From assembly GCF_963676685.1 (NCBI RefSeq), contig NC_092352.1, positions 21,657,117-21,721,116 on the forward strand: a DNA stretch of 64,000 nt. Reading direction: 5' to 3'. This document shows positions 13,800-27,439 of this stretch, one piece after another (within the stretch, counting starts at the first letter, position 1; every line of letters starts with the position of its first letter). A program made the position numbers and the translations under genes. The DNA is from Mytilus edulis (lineage: Eukaryota; Mollusca; Bivalvia; Mytilida; Mytilidae). Under the pieces are notes generated by a model. The model was not told the DNA's origin, did no database searches, and worked only from the letters and a program-made list of their open reading frames with translations.

Positions 13800-14015
13800 A
13801 TCATTAGATTTTGGATGTAACACGTTCTTATAAAAAATGTTAAATACATCACAAGTTCTAATTTAGTCTACGTACCGCATACAACGATTGTGTGAAATAC
13901 TATTTTGGCAATGGACTATAATAAAGCAGACAAAATAGATGAGAATTTAAGAACTGGAAAGTGATGCCAGCAAAGACATTTGGCACAGTTTATTGGCTTT
14001 CTCTAAACTTGTTTA
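13800..14015 (+). mobile_element. TIR element family copy, diverged
   Basis: ATGGACTATAATAAAGCAGA and GGAAAGTGATGCCAGCAAAG are aligned with copy 1. The right TIR is TTTCTCTAAACTTG and the left TIR is lost. Confidence 0.7.
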
Positions 14016-15564
14016 AACAAAAACAAACATATAAAGTAAAACAATACCTTTAACTTTAACTGCTTAGATGTTGATTTATTCTTGTTCACAAATCACTCTG
14101 CGTTGTTTGTTACCATTAAAGAGGGAGGAAAGATACCAGAGGGACAGTCAAACTCATATATTGAAAATAAACTGACAACGCCATGTCTTAAAAAATTCTG
14201 TAAAAATAGTGACATTTGTTTAATTTAAAATTTTAATCTAAGTGTTAATTGCATCATACATCATCAAAATTGAAAATACTATTTATAATATATACCAGCT
14301 TGACATGCATGCATGTATTAACATTTTGTTCTTATATGTTACAAAATAATTTATGACATACTTTCTTTTTAAACCAGAAACATATTTTGATGAATATAGG
14401 TCAAAGATTTCCAGAAACAAAATTATGAAAGATGTTTTGTTTTACAACATGATTGTATTTTAACTAACACCATGATAGTTATAGAGAAATTGAATAATAT
14501 TAATTGAGTGTAATATTTTAACGTTATTTTAAATTATAATAGCAGTTGATTTTTTCTGTTGTACTTGCGGATTTCTTTCAGTTACTATTGAACAGCGATA
14601 TACTGCTGTTGCCTTTATTCATATTAGCAAAGTTTTTGACGAGTCCGAGAATCAGTGCCGAACAATTATTTTGAAGAGGGTTATGCCTCTTGGTAACATT
14701 AATTATATGGAAATCACATTGCATTTGCTCTGAAACCATCATTTCTCTGAGATATTAATAAAAGTTTTAAAGAACAAAAACATGCTTTTCTAGTTATCCC
14801 CCCTACACCTTGGATAGGTAAAATATGTTCAGTGCTTCTTATGTATAAAAATGACTTCAAGAAATTCCACTTGTATTTTATTCTACGTTTATTTGAGGAG
14901 GTAAAACTTCACTTTAGATTTTGAGTGAAACGCACATTAAACTTATTTTCAACTTTACTAAATTCTACCATATCGACCATATGAGTTGAAAAGGGTAAGG
15001 AAGTTTCATCCTCCTGCAGTTTCATTCGTTTCGGTAGTGAAACCCTTGCTTGAGTGGAGCATCTGTTTTGATATGCAGGTGTATAAATTAGCTGTCCTAT
15101 TCAGTCAGATTTGAGACGTTAAATTCAATTCCTTGTGTAGGTAGTGTGTTGCGCTTTCTTCAAGTTAAAGCTTGCAACAACTCAGAGGGTCCGTAGATAG
15201 CACCATGCCAAAGTAATATTTCTGTCTATCCAACATACTCTAATTTTCTAGTGGCAGTCAACTCTTCCCCAAAAAAGTCCACATGCAGAATTCTTAGTAT
15301 TAATTGTTGATTTGTCCTGATGAATGAGAAACATTTATTTGTTTGATTGAAGTCTTGTACTTTTAGGTTGAAATTTAAACGTCAATAATCATTTGTAGCA
15401 ATCCAACAAGAATTAATTATTCTAAAATTATGGAACTCGTCCTTATTTTAGGAGGTTCGGTTCAGTTTGCTAAAATTATTTTTTTAATTTTATGTGTTAA
15501 TTTTTTTTATATTGTTGTTTTTCTTTTCCTCATTTATTATTCGTTTTGGCCACGTTCAGAAAAC

Positions 15565-15785
15565 ATATTTAGAGAAAACCAAACAACTTAAACAGACAGG
15601 TTTGCTGACACCCTACTTCTATATTATAAGAAACGTTATTTACCCAATACAATGATTTTGCAACTTATTTTAAGACGATTAGACTATAATGAAAGTTATG
15701 ATGTAAATGACAACTTGTGTAAAACTGGAAAATGATGTCAGCAATGACATTTGATGAAGTTTAATTTGTCTTTAAAAACAAATAC
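15565..15785 (+). mobile_element. TIR element family copy
   Basis: ATTTAGAGAAAACCAAACAA, CAATACAATGATTTTGCAAC and GACTATAATGAAAGTTATGA. The right end is decayed. Confidence 0.75.
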
Positions 15786-16263
15786 AAATTAATGAAAACA
15801 AATCCTATATATCTTTTACTGTTTAATTCAGGTGTTACTTTGTTTGTTCATCATTAGCTTTGCATAGTTATAGCCTCACATTCTACTGAAGGTGTTGTTA
15901 TTGTCTGTGAAATAATAGGTACAATTTGTCAATTATTTTCTTTTTATTCTTTTTTTTAACATTATAATTGTGCTTTTTTATAATACGATTTTGTCAATTA
16001 CCTCGAAAAAATAAAATAACAAAAATAACAAAATAACAAAACCCCTTAGCATGGCAATTCAAATGCTCAAACACATCAATTGAACGGAAAACAGTTGTCA
16101 TATCTATGACTTGGTACAGGCATTCCCTAATGCTAAATCTCTCACTTAGATGACAGTCGCACAAAAAAGCAGCTGTAAATAACGTAAATCTAACAGTGTA
16201 AAAACTGTAAAGATCTTCCAATTGTTCTCTCGTTACTTCAAACTCAAAATTGTCAAATAACTG

Positions 16264-16393
16264 CTTATATGATTAGTTGTCCTTAAATGGCAAATTGACC
16301 GATATTTTGTTTTAATGTTGTCAATTGTCTTATATGATTATTTGTCCTTAAATGGCAAATTGACCCATATTTTGTTTTAATGTTGTCAATTGT
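16264..16393. repeat. 65-bp tandem duplication
   Basis: Two copies at 16264 and 16329, each containing TTGTCCTTAAATGGCAAATT, differ at two or three bases. This is a recent duplication. Confidence 0.9.
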
Positions 16394-16529
16394 CATGAAC
16401 AATTAAATAGACAGAGACCGATATAGCACAAATTATAAACATGACAAGATAAAAAAATTAAATCAAGATGGTTCAAAGCATTTAACAAAACTATAATAGC
16501 TAAATAAAAACTTAAGATGGCAAAATTGA

Positions 16530-16741
16530 TACTGTGGATTCATTTATTTTCGTGGTTACCAATTGTCGTGGATTAAGGAAAACTTACATGATCGTAGATA
16601 TTTAATTTCGTGGTTTTGACAAAGTCTGCATACAAGCCAATAGAAAATATGTTATTCGTTGAACATTAAGTTTCATGGTTCATCCGTACCCACGAAAGCC
16701 ACAAAAAATGGTATCCAACGAATAATAATGAATCCACAGTA
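16530..16741. mobile_element. 212-bp MITE with TACTGTGGATTCATT ends
   Basis: The termini TACTGTGGATTCATT and AATGAATCCACAGTA are exact inverted repeats. The interior has TTTTCGTGGTTACC and ACCCACGAAAGCCACA as further inverted words. Ends in TA suggest mariner/Tc1-type TA target duplication. No ORF. Confidence 0.88.
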
Positions 16742-16825
16742 AGCAAAATAAGATATACAAATGAGATGATATTGCGGAAATAGTTGGTTCACTCTTCATT
16801 CTAGTAATTGGTTTAGATAAATAAA

Positions 16826-17050
16826 CTCATCATAGATACCAGGACTAAATTAAGTATATACGCCAGACGCGCGTTTCGTCTACAAAAGACTCATCGGTGA
16901 CGCTCGAATTCAAAAAAGTTAAAAAGGCCAAATAAAGTACGAAGTTGAAGAGCATTGAGGACCAAAATTCCTAAAAGTTTTGCCAAATACAGCTTAGGTA
17001 ATCTATGCCTGAGGTAGAAAAGCCTTAGTATGTCAAAAATGTTGTAAACA
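16826..17050 (+). repeat. 355-bp repeat family, single partial copy
   Basis: This copy runs from ATAGATACCAGGACTAAATT through ACGCCAGACGCGCGTTTCGT to AATCTATGCCTGAGG. It is colinear with the left 220 bases of the 32624 copy. Confidence 0.8.
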
Positions 17051-17788
17051 GTAAATTTATAAAAAGAAGTTTAACAATAGTTTTTATTTTACCTTATCTT
17101 TTAAAACTATTATAGTGGTCAGCAAATAAAAACTACAGTAGTATACCGCTATTGAAACGTCATTAATCGATCGAGAGAAAACAAATCCGTGTTGCGAAAT
17201 AAAATAGAGGGAAACACATCAACATTAAGAGGAAAACTACGGAAGAACAGAATCACTAAAATGTAACAAAAACAAACGCCAATACAACACCCATAGAAGC
17301 GAACTATTTCAATAAATGCCATATTCCTGACTTGGTGCAGGATATTTTTAAGAATAAATGGTGGGTTTTATGGCTATCCAAAACTCCTGATTATACTGCG
17401 ATCAGCAATTTAGTATGCAGATAAAGCTATACGTATAAACGTTAGCTTTATACGTCAATGACCTCAACTCACATATAAGCCCCGCCTACTTACAACGTCA
17501 CGTCACAACCATGACAACGTGTAGTAACAATGGTCAATCTTTTATGAATTTAAACTTGTTATGTCTTCAAATTGGAAGTTTATATACCATGTTTATCAAA
17601 TGTTATTAATTAAATTCATTTTCCCTTTCTAATTCCTTAAATTGTCAGTGTCTTACCGCCTAGACTACGCTCATAGGGAGATCCCCAAAAATGGTACCAC
17701 AAGGGGGAAATTCCAAACACTTTTTTCATAATATTTGTTTCATATCTTTATTATTTTTTTATTTTTTTATCGATTTCAGTATAAAAAC

Positions 17789-17931
17789 AATATACGTATA
17801 GTGTCTTGAAATATGAAATGTATTTGTTTTCGGCACGAAACAGGGGAAATGCTCGGTATACCTCGCATTCCCCCCGTTTCTAAGCCTCATACAAATACAT
17901 TTCATATTTCAAGACACTATACATATATTGT
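17789..17931. repeat. inverted repeat, ~40-bp arms
   Basis: GTATAGTGTCTTGAAATATG and AAATGTATTTGT on the left are exactly complementary to 17891-17931. The ~60-base loop is GC-richer (CATTCCCCCCGTTTC). Confidence 0.85.
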
Positions 17932-18489
17932 ATAATTATATGACAATGTTAAAATAACCGTAAAAATGCCAACATTATGTGACAGGAATACAGTACAAAT
18001 GAATGCTAGAACATAGACAAATACATATATAAATAACATAAAAGTAGATTTGCAAAATAAGATCTTGAAATAAGTCAGTTGTTGATTTTAACTTTCAGAA
18101 GAGAGTGAGGGGTTTTAGTTTGTCAATTTTTGGATTAAAGTTAAATCTGTATGGCTGACTTGAATGCAGTATGTACATTGAAAAGTTTCCTAGAGAAATA
18201 AAATAATAATTTAGAACTGATACTTATCTGAATGTATGGATGTCACATGATGAAGTTGTCTTTTACTTTATTTAAGTGAGGAGGTGAAACTGAATTACCA
18301 TAATTACCAGAACAGAAAATAAAATGAAGTGTTGTATGATACTTGTAAACAAATCTTGAACACAAGATAGTGCTTTAATAAGATTGATTTATAAATTACG
18401 GGACTTCATCCTCGTTTATTAATGGTTCGATTAAGGTTGCTCAATTTTTTCGTTTGTCTGTGCAATATTTTGTTATTGCTGTTTGGTCT

Positions 18490-18700
18490 ATAAACACATT
18501 TGCAGACGCCATATTTTTATACTATAAAAGTTGTTTACATCACAAATCTACTATTCCCATACAATGATATAGTAACTTAATATAAAGCCAATAGACTATA
18601 ATAAAACATATGATGTAAATAATATTCCAAAAAATGAAATGTGACGTTAGCAAAGACCTTTGGTGATGTTCATTGGTTTTCCCATTTTTTTAATTTTTGA
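18490..18700 (+). mobile_element. TIR element family copy, diverged
   Basis: AACACATTTGCAGACGCCAT, CCCATACAATGATATAGTAA and ACTATAATAAAACATATGAT. Flanks on both sides also match the copy near 20050. Confidence 0.72.
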
Positions 18701-19573
18701 ATGACAACCAGGCAAAACATACCAATTAAGCGCCAGGTGTAGATTGTTTCTCATCATTAATCCTGCATTGTTTGTAACGCTGAACAATATTGAAGATTTT
18801 GTTATTTTTTGGAATAATCAACGCTTTAAACGGTCAAATATGTTAAAAAAAAATTGACAGAATTTTGTTCAACCAGATTTACATTATTAGTCTCAAAGTT
18901 ATCAAGAAAAGTTATGAATATTTAGATTGCACGTAATTTTTATTGTACTACAAATTACTGTCGATATTCTCCAGAGTTTGTCAACATCAAAAGTTTCCCA
19001 GAATAATAAAAAGTAATTTAGAACTGATACTTATCTGAATGTATGTATCTCACTTGATAAAGTTGTCTTTTTCTTTATCTAATTGAGGAGATGAAACTGC
19101 ACTTGCAAAAGATTATATATCTTAATAGATTTTCAACGGTTGACTGTGGCTTGGATATATGGTCATCCTGAAGTTTATCAATTCCAGCAATGGATCCTTT
19201 GATTGAATAGGGCATTAATGTATTTTTAAGTTTGAGGCCACGTCTTGTCGGAACAGAGATATCAAAGTCGATGACTTGTCATTCGCTGTAAAACAATCAT
19301 TGAAACAGCTCGGAATATGTGTTCATGACCTCATAAAAAGCAATGCCTCCCTTTCCAACACGCCCTTATATTTTAGTAGCAGTAAAAAAAACAATTTTCT
19401 ACTGGTTGAAGATCTGCCAAGTCTTTTATTCAAAATTAATATACTGTATTGATTGTTCTTTTGTTCTGAATATATATGCTATGTGTTTTTCTGGACTTTT
19501 GAAAACACCTATTATCATTTGTAACAATCCAACAAGACATATTTATTTATAAGCAATGTCATAAATAGTTAAT

Positions 19574-19760
19574 AGTTATCAAAGGTACCAGGATTATAAT
19601 TTAGTACGCCAGACGCGCGTTTCGTCTACATAAGACTCATCAGTGACGCTCATATCAAAAAAGTTATAAAGCCTAACAAGTACAAAGTTGAAGAGCATTG
19701 AGGATTCAAAATTCCAAAAAGTGCCAAATACGGCTAAGGTAATCTATTCCTGGGATAAGA
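19574..19760 (+). repeat. 355-bp repeat family, partial copy
   Basis: TATCAAAGGTACCAGGATTA, CGCCAGACGCGCGTTTCGTC and AATCTATTCCTGGGATAAG occur in the same order as in 32624-33090. A weaker remnant lies at 20965-21065 (GCAAGCCAAACACGCGATTC). Confidence 0.8.
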
Positions 19761-20049
19761 AAATTCAAAGGTCTACATTTTGTTTTAAAAACATATCTGT
19801 ATCCTCTGGTTTTGTCGGATTAATACACGCCTTCAAATATTTGACGTCTGAAATATCAATTACCAGAACAGAAAGTAAAATGAAGTGTTGTTTCATACTT
19901 GTAAACAAAGCTTGAACACAAGATATGTGCTTTAATAAGATTGATTTATAAGTTACGGGACTTCATCCTCGTTTTTTAATGGTTCGATTAAGGTTGCTCA
20001 TTTTTCGTTTTTCTGTGCAATATTTTGTTATTGCTGTTTGTCGTTTTGA

Positions 20050-20265
20050 CCATAATCTATAAACACATTTGCTGACACCATATTTTTAAACTATAAGAAA
20101 CATTGTTTACATCACAAGTCTACTAACCCCATACAATGATATTGAGACTTAATATAAAGCCAATAGATTATAATAAAACATATGATGTAAATAAAATTTC
20201 AACAGCTAAAATCTGACGTTAGCAAAGACATTTGGTGAAGTTCATTGAATTTCCATAAAAACCCT
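20050..20265 (+). mobile_element. TIR element family copy, diverged
   Basis: AACACATTTGCTGACACCAT, CCCCATACAATGATATTGAG and TTATAATAAAACATATGATG. The 18.25-18.95 and 19.83-20.53 kb stretches are diverged duplicates of each other. Confidence 0.72.
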
Positions 20266-22041
20266 ATTTTTGAAAGACAACAAGGCATAACCTACTAATT
20301 TAGCTTCAGGTGTAGATTGATTTCCATCATTAATCCTGCATTGTTTGTAACCCTGAATTATCTTGAAGATCTTGTTATTTTCTTGAATAATTAATGCTTT
20401 AAACGTTTATATATGTTAGAAAACCAATTTTGACAGAACTTTGTTAAAATCAGATTCACATTTCGTTGAATAGTAGTCAAAGTTATAAAGAAAGATTATT
20501 TATATTTGGATTGTATGTCATCTTATTTTAGTACTGATTACTGTCGATATTTTCCAGAATTTCCATAATCATAAAAATGTTTCAGACTTTGTAGTACTGT
20601 ATTGCATCCTTTTCTATTTAAGATACATCATTTTGATTAGACAAACGTTATTATTAATAAAAGAACGACATCCAAGGAAGGCAATTCCTCTGAGCCAATT
20701 TGACAGAAAGTTTTCATATTCAGAATGATTGTTTGTCATCATGTGTAATTTATTATACTTTGCGACATTTTTTATTTGGTTATTGGGATATTTACTATCC
20801 CCAGTTTGTTTAACATGTCCACAGCTTTCGATAATGTAACTTCTAAACTGATATTTTTTCTAGGCTTAACAATGAATTGCAGATATTAAAAGCTAGACGC
20901 TATAAATGAATATATGTTTTTTTTTTAACAAATTCTACTCACAGATAAATAAACTTACCGTAGAATCAGGCTTTGAATATTGCAAGCCAAACACGCGATT
21001 CGTCTAAAACAAATTCAACAGTGACGCTCGAAAAAGAGTTATTAAAATATAGTACGAATTAAGAAGAAGAACTTTTCAACATCAGTTTAAGCTGTGATTT
21101 CTATAAGACAGCTTGCAAATAATTTAATAGTTATTTAAAATCCAATAAAAAAGACCTACTGTAAACCAACTGTTAACTCAGTTGGTGATGATAACTGCCA
21201 GGTTCCTAGACATATAAGTTGCTATGCACATGTCTCCCATGCAGAATCTATTAACATTTATAAATAATGTCCTGGGTATAATCTTTTTAAAATTGAAGAC
21301 ATAACACTTACTTCTAAAATAATCTCGTTTTTTATATAGATAAGAATGTTAGTTTTCATGTTTAAATGTCTCAAGTAACAGTGGAACCCATTATAGCTTG
21401 CTGTTTGGTGTGAGCCAATTGGCCAATCCAGTTAATGTCTGTTAAGGGGGGTGGTTGGTCCTTTCTGAGGGGTGTAAAATTTATACATCTCAGGGGGTGT
21501 GAAACGGGGGGGTTAATTTTGGGTTTTCCATCTGCAACTTACAATTATACGCAAAAATTTTCGAGGGTCTTGCAGCAGTAAATAGTTTCCAAGGTAAAAA
21601 TAATTACATTTTGCCTATGTCAGATCTTAGGTGTAACGAAGATACACTCACTAGTCATATATGTTGTACTTAATGAAAGCTTACCAAGGATTGAAGGTAT
21701 CTTCTGATAGGTTGAAGTGCCAGAAAAAAATCTGATGGGTACAATCCTTGCATTAAAAAATTCTGATAGTTCATTTTTTCCCATGAAAGCCAATCCACCC
21801 AATATGAACAGAAACTCTATATCTGATAGGTCTTAAACTTGAGATGTGATAGGTAGTTTCTCATGATGTTTTTTCTGATACGTATAAAAAAAATCTCCCC
21901 ATACATTCCCACCTGTCAAAAACTAACTGGAATGGCACAATGCTTTGTGTTGAAGACCGTAATTTGACTAATTATGGTTTACTTTTTACAATGTGTGACT
22001 TGGATGGAGAATTGCATAATTGAGACTAATACCACATCTTC

Positions 22042-22428
22042 TTGTATCTACATAAAAAAAAATCGTTAGATTTCAGGCTTCATATTGGCATGCATTACAG
22101 ATGTAGCTCCGATATTCATGTGAACGCGAACTTCTTTAAGGCACTTTTTTTCAATTTTGACGTGCAAGCAAATATTCAATACTTAAGACTCTTTACAGTC
22201 ACTTCACTGGTACGGAATACAAATGCTGTGTATCTGCTACAGAGTAAATGGGAAAAACAGTCTGTTGGCAGGTCAGAACAGCTATTTCTCAAAAGTATGA
22301 ACGGCCATCGTAATGACTTTAAATGCACGCCAGATCTACCTTTCAGTCGAAATTTTAAATCTCCTGGCAACACTAAGGTATATCTCAATCGACTGATCAT
22401 TACAATAATAGACCACAACACTGCTTGA
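22042..22428 (+). pseudogene. Penelope-like GIY-YIG endonuclease fragment
   Basis: A 128-residue frame whose second half reads NTNAVYLLQSKWEKQSVGRS, then FLKSMNGHRNDFK and LPFSRNFKSPGNTK to IITIIDH. This is the GIY-YIG-type endonuclease tail of Penelope-like retroelements (typical order VVYLI-C--CG-QYVGET, L--R-N-HR, P---HF---GH and DH). Here YVGET has become SVGRS and the His after HF is lost, so it is a remnant. No RT was found next to it, and the upstream half of the frame is not recognised. Confidence 0.75.
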
Positions 22429-23540
22429 TCTAGGAAGTAGACTCATTCGGGAAATAATTTGCTACTATAAACTTTAGTACCAAATGACATCAATGAAAAG
22501 GTGTAGTTCTAATTCGTGCAGTGCTTGTAATATGTGTTATATTACATATTACTACTTAGTCTCTATTGATATTCCTTTACCTTCTTCTATTCTGAACTTT
22601 ACTTTTTCAAATTGCTAGGTGCTACTCATTAAGGATGTTCAAATACGTAGCCTCTGTTTTGATTATTTTACCATCGTCAAATTTGGAATTTTAGTATTAT
22701 ACCTGCTCAAAATAAGAAAAGGAGAACATTCAAATATTTGTTTTAGCTGTGATTTCTATAAGACAGTTAGCAGAATAATACAATTGTTATTTGAAATCCA
22801 AAAGCAGACTCTATTAATATTTAAAAAATTATTTCTTAGGTATAATTCATCTTCGCTATTCAAGGGTTACGATCCACTCCCCTCCTCACTCATCGTAACT
22901 CTTGGATAGCAAAGATGGGCATAATCCTTCTTAAATTATGAAACATAACAAAAAGTTCTAAATTATTTTCAATTCTGTATATTTCATTTTTGTTCTTTTA
23001 CAATAATTGTTATCCTTTATCGTTTATAATCATTAAATGATAAATGCATGATAGAATTAACTTTGTTTTGTGTGGCTACATCAAACTTGAAACATACATA
23101 CATGAGTTGATATGCCGATTGCATAGTTGTCAATTATATTTGGTCATGACCATACTTGTATCGCGAGATTTTCAGGCCATTTTAATGATGCTTAGCATGT
23201 TATTTTATATTAGGAGTTTTTTTCCCTAAATATTACTAGTGATTAAAATTAATTTCATAATATTTGAATTTGTTTGATTTTTTATGTGCAATCGGTTAAA
23301 ATTAGATCTTTTTTAGTATATTGTTATGTGCGTTTTTAAGGTATATAATTTTGGGTGTAAATTGTTGAGTTGATTTTTTATCTAAAATTTCTAGTTACTT
23401 GGTGTTGTATTAGATTTCCGTGAATGTTAAAGAATACTTACACCTTAAAATGATTCCATGAATTGACCTAAAGTTTATACCATCAAAAACAAACAGACCA
23501 AATCATGAAAATAATTGAGCAATGAACCATGAAAAAGAGG

Positions 23541-23660
23541 TCAAGGTTCGTGTTGCTCAGTCTTTAGTTTTCTATGTTATGTTTTGTGTACTATTGTTTG
23601 TCTGTAAGTGGGTTTTGTTTAGCCATGGCGTTGTCAGTTTATTTTCGACTTATGAGTTTA
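23541..23660 (+). repeat. 3' tail of the RT element, partial
   Basis: TCGTGTTGCTCAGTCTTTAG and CATGGCGTTGTCAGTTTATT match the tail of 31567-31848. The 65-residue frame read through it is not a gene. Confidence 0.7.
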
Positions 23661-24619
23661 CCTCTGTTAACTTTCGCCTCGCTTTAAGATACAACATGCC
23701 AAACAGTATCCCCTACTGAAGTATGAGGTATTCATATATGTTTATACATCCTCAGTCTGGTCATAAATTTAAATTGCCTCAATTGTATTTAATTATTATC
23801 TTTTCTCCAAATGTGTGATCTCTTTATACTTAATAAATACTTGCAGAGTTTGATAAATAGAATATATTATAAAAATAATCACAGACAGAGAAAATTTTAA
23901 ACAATTGAAGTGATCAAACCAATTAATTTAACAAATAAGTAGTAAGAGCGAAGTCGCTAATTTACAACTATATTGTTTTTTGTTATTAGAATGACTTTTT
24001 CCTATTTTTTGAAGTTTTCTTTGTGTGCAAAAACTACTGTAGTTGAAGAAATGATTATTTCTGTTATACTGCACAGGGATAAGCCAGTTTCTTTTCAAAT
24101 AGTATGATTCTATGTATGTTGGCGTTTGTTTGTGTAGTAGTTCAATGTTTCTGTTGTTCCGTTGTTTACCTCTTATAGTTAGTGTGTTTCCCTTGTTTTA
24201 AGTTTGATTTCTCGTAATCCAGTGATAACTTTTGAAAATTCTTAAGAACTTCAGGATAATTTTAAATCTCAGTCTGTTTCTGAAATTAGTTCAAACATAA
24301 CATTTGATTTTTTAACTCTGTATACCACCATTCCCCATGTGAAATTATTTTTTTTTTTGAAAATACTTTTCACGACAAAATTATTTTATATTTCTTCTAA
24401 TATGCGACGTATACATTTCCTGACGTCATACACGCGAAGCAATGACTGCGCTTTTTTGTTAAATATTTGTTTGTTTTAAGATAGTGACAGTGATGGCTGC
24501 TGTACCAATATTTTTACTATTTTACTTATTATGTCTGATACAAATTTTTGAGATCTGAGAGCAAGTACAAATATATATTTTAGTTTTTTGTGTCGTTTAA
24601 GGTGTTTGAACTTTTAATT

Positions 24620-25185
24620 TTTCGAAAAACTAAGGATTTTCTTATCCCAGGCATAGATTACCTTAGCCGTATATGACACACCTTTTTGGAATTTTGGATC
24701 CTCAATGCTCTTCAACTTTGTAATTGTTTGGCTTTATAAATATTTTGATATGAGCGTCACTGATGAGTCTTATGAAGACAAACCGCGCGTCTGGCGAACT
24801 AAATTATAATCCTGGTACCTTTGATAACTATTTACACCACTGGGTCGATGCCACTGCTGGTGGACGTTTCGTCCCCGAGGGTATCACCAGCCCAGTAGTC
24901 AACACTTCGGTGTTGACATGAATATCAATAATGTGGTCATTTTAATAAATTTCCTGTTACAAAACTTTTAATTTTTCGAAAAACTAAGGATTTTCTTATC
25001 CCAGGCATAGATTACCTTAGCCGTATTTGACACAACTTTTTGGAATTTTGGATCCTCAATGCTCTACAACTTTGTAATTGTTTGGCTTTATAAATATTTT
25101 GATATGAGCGTCACTGGTGAGTTTTATGAAGACGAAACGCGCGTCTGGCGTACTAAATTATAATCCTGGTAACTTTGATAACTAT
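24620..25185 (-). repeat. 355-bp repeat, tandem copy, opposite orientation
   Basis: CTAAGGATTTTCTTATCCCA occurs at 24630 and 24984, a period of 354. The intervening unit holds the same GACGTTTCGTCCCC and TCAACACTTCGGTGTTGA blocks as 32624-33090. The last part (25110-25185) keeps GACGAAACGCGCGTC. Confidence 0.85.
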
Positions 25186-25289
25186 TTGATGTATTGGAGC
25201 TTTTTATTTTGCTATCTGATTAGGGACTTCCGTTTTGAATTTTCCTCGGAGTTCAGTATTTTTGTGATTTTACTTTTTAATGCTGTCTC

Positions 25290-27046
25290 TTGAGCAAATG
25301 CCCAAATTCTATGTTTATCCGTCCTTAATACCAGAGACTATAGTTCGGGTATTTTAAACACTTTTTTATTGGACAGAAACAACTATTCGTAAATCTTAGT
25401 AAAGGACAAAAATTAAGTCATCGAATATATTGATAACAAAAGAAAAAGGGTAGAATTAATTCCTTTCTCGACACTGTGGGAATTTTGTGTTAGTTGTTAA
25501 AACAACTGTCACCAAACAAAAACAAAAACCCCAGACTGAAACATTTACTGCGTCACGACCATCGAAAGGAAAGTAACAGCTAGTAATGTTATCACGGTTC
25601 AACACGTCTATACATAAGCATCAAACACCATTATGAAACACTGGAAATCTATTTCACAAAACCTTGAATGTATGAACGTGTGAAAATATTTAATCATAAG
25701 CCCATTATAGTTTATAAAACACATCAACATTCACATGAACTATCATCAAAGTATAAACAGGTACAATAATTCTAACTTTTCAAAAAGCAATAGGGTTTTG
25801 ACTTATAATTTATTTTTAACGATTGTCACCGAAAACACGCCTGAAATAACAGACATATCATTCACGTTTATAGTATAAAATAAAATTGAGAATGGAAATG
25901 GGGAATGTGCCAAAGAGACAACAACCCGACCATAGAGCAGACAACAGCAGAAGGTCACCAACAGGTCTTCAATGCAACGAAAAGTATCGGTGCATTCATT
26001 AGCGACACTGATAAACCTATAATCCAATTGAACTAACACCGTTTTAAGGTCATTCTTGACATCAGCATCACGGGAGACTTCTTATTTACGTCACATGATA
26101 AGTCTTCTTAGCCTCGCTCTGTTAACGAAGTTCATTCTATCCTTCAGTTTATTCGTTTAATTCCAAAGATTCCCATGACCGTGAGTTCTCTTAGATTTGT
26201 CCATAATGTCTTTTTATTTGTGGGGGTGTATTAATTCCATACCACATGCAGTCTGTATTTTTTTGTAAGTTGTTTTCTACTCTAAATTTAACTAAATAGT
26301 TAAGCCATTGTCAACTGTTGTTATGGTTTGTCCCAGGATAGGGGAGGGTTGGAAGACTGCATACATGATTAATCCCGCTGGATTCTGTGACAGTCAGGAG
26401 CATGAAACGCAATAGTCGTTTGTTGCTGTATTTAATATTTGAATTTTGTTTATTGCTTTAATCAGGACGTTGGGTTTCTCGTTTGAATTGTTGTACTTTT
26501 GTCATTTCGTGTCATTCTATAGCTTCCTATCTTTTCATTTTGATAGTTACCTGAATTATTTTTTTTAAATGACACGTTGTATGTAATATGAATTGCTGGC
26601 TTAATAATGTATTTTATTGAGACTGTTTTGACATTCTTGTCTTTTCTTTACCTTTCAGTAACATAATTATGAGCCCTTTTTATTTATTGAAAACTACCAT
26701 TCTGTATTGACAATAATATCAAAGTGTAAATAAAATTCACCCTTTCAGGCTATCACCCTTAATGTCTACCTAATGATTACAACCTTTTTTTCCCTGATGA
26801 TAGAAATATTGTAATATGGTACTACTGAAGACAATAAGGTGTTATATATAGATGTGTAGCAAGTTGGTTTTTATGTTTATTTAATCTTTTTGATAATATT
26901 CTAAACTTTGTACTTCTTTAATATCTATGTTTATCCATATATCCTTCTGATCTTGCTATTTTTGACCACTTTTCTAATTAAAAATCTCCTTGTAGACTTC
27001 TTTTCTGAATTGTTGTTTTATCTGGTTCTGGCTAGTTTGTCCTTGT
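25290..27046. other. no gene; dispersed-repeat fragment only
   Basis: 25885-25990 carries GAATGGAAATGGGGAATGTG, ACAACCCGACCATAGAGCAG and AGGTCACCAACAGGTCTTCA, a dispersed repeat with fragments at about 9970-10055 (inverted) and 40910-40980. The rest is AT-rich and featureless to me. Confidence 0.55.
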
Positions 27047-27246
27047 TGTTGGGTTTTGAGGTGTTAGTACCTCGCGTTGTTTATTCGTTAAGGTTTTTGT
27101 TCTCAATAAAATACAAGCGTGTGTATGGTTCAATATTCATTCAAACACGCAAGAATTATAAGTACAATATACATGGTAACGCGACGTCACATCGTTATTG
27201 GCGACGGCACATATACGAACGCATAACGTTCCCGCAATCCTTGACA
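27047..27246 (-). repeat. BEL/Pao 3' LTR
   Basis: This 200-bp LTR begins TGTTGGG and ends TTGACA in plus orientation. It matches 33894-34095 along its length, with substitutions and small indels. Confidence 0.9.
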
Positions 27247-27439
27247 TCCTGGGGCCACCGAAATGGAAATTATTAAAGAAAAATGATAAAATTTTCAATC
27301 ACAAAGAATACAGAAAACATTACTTTTATTGTCTCTGTAATTTACGATACTTAAAATTACTCCTGAAAATTACTTTAACTAATTCACAATTGTCTTTCAA
27401 TCTGCCCCTCCGTCATTGAATTTAATTGATACGTAAAAG

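Noticed and set aside
26908..27276. 122-residue hydrophobic plus-strand frame
   Set aside because: It runs from AT-rich flank into the 3' LTR; no domain and no independent support.
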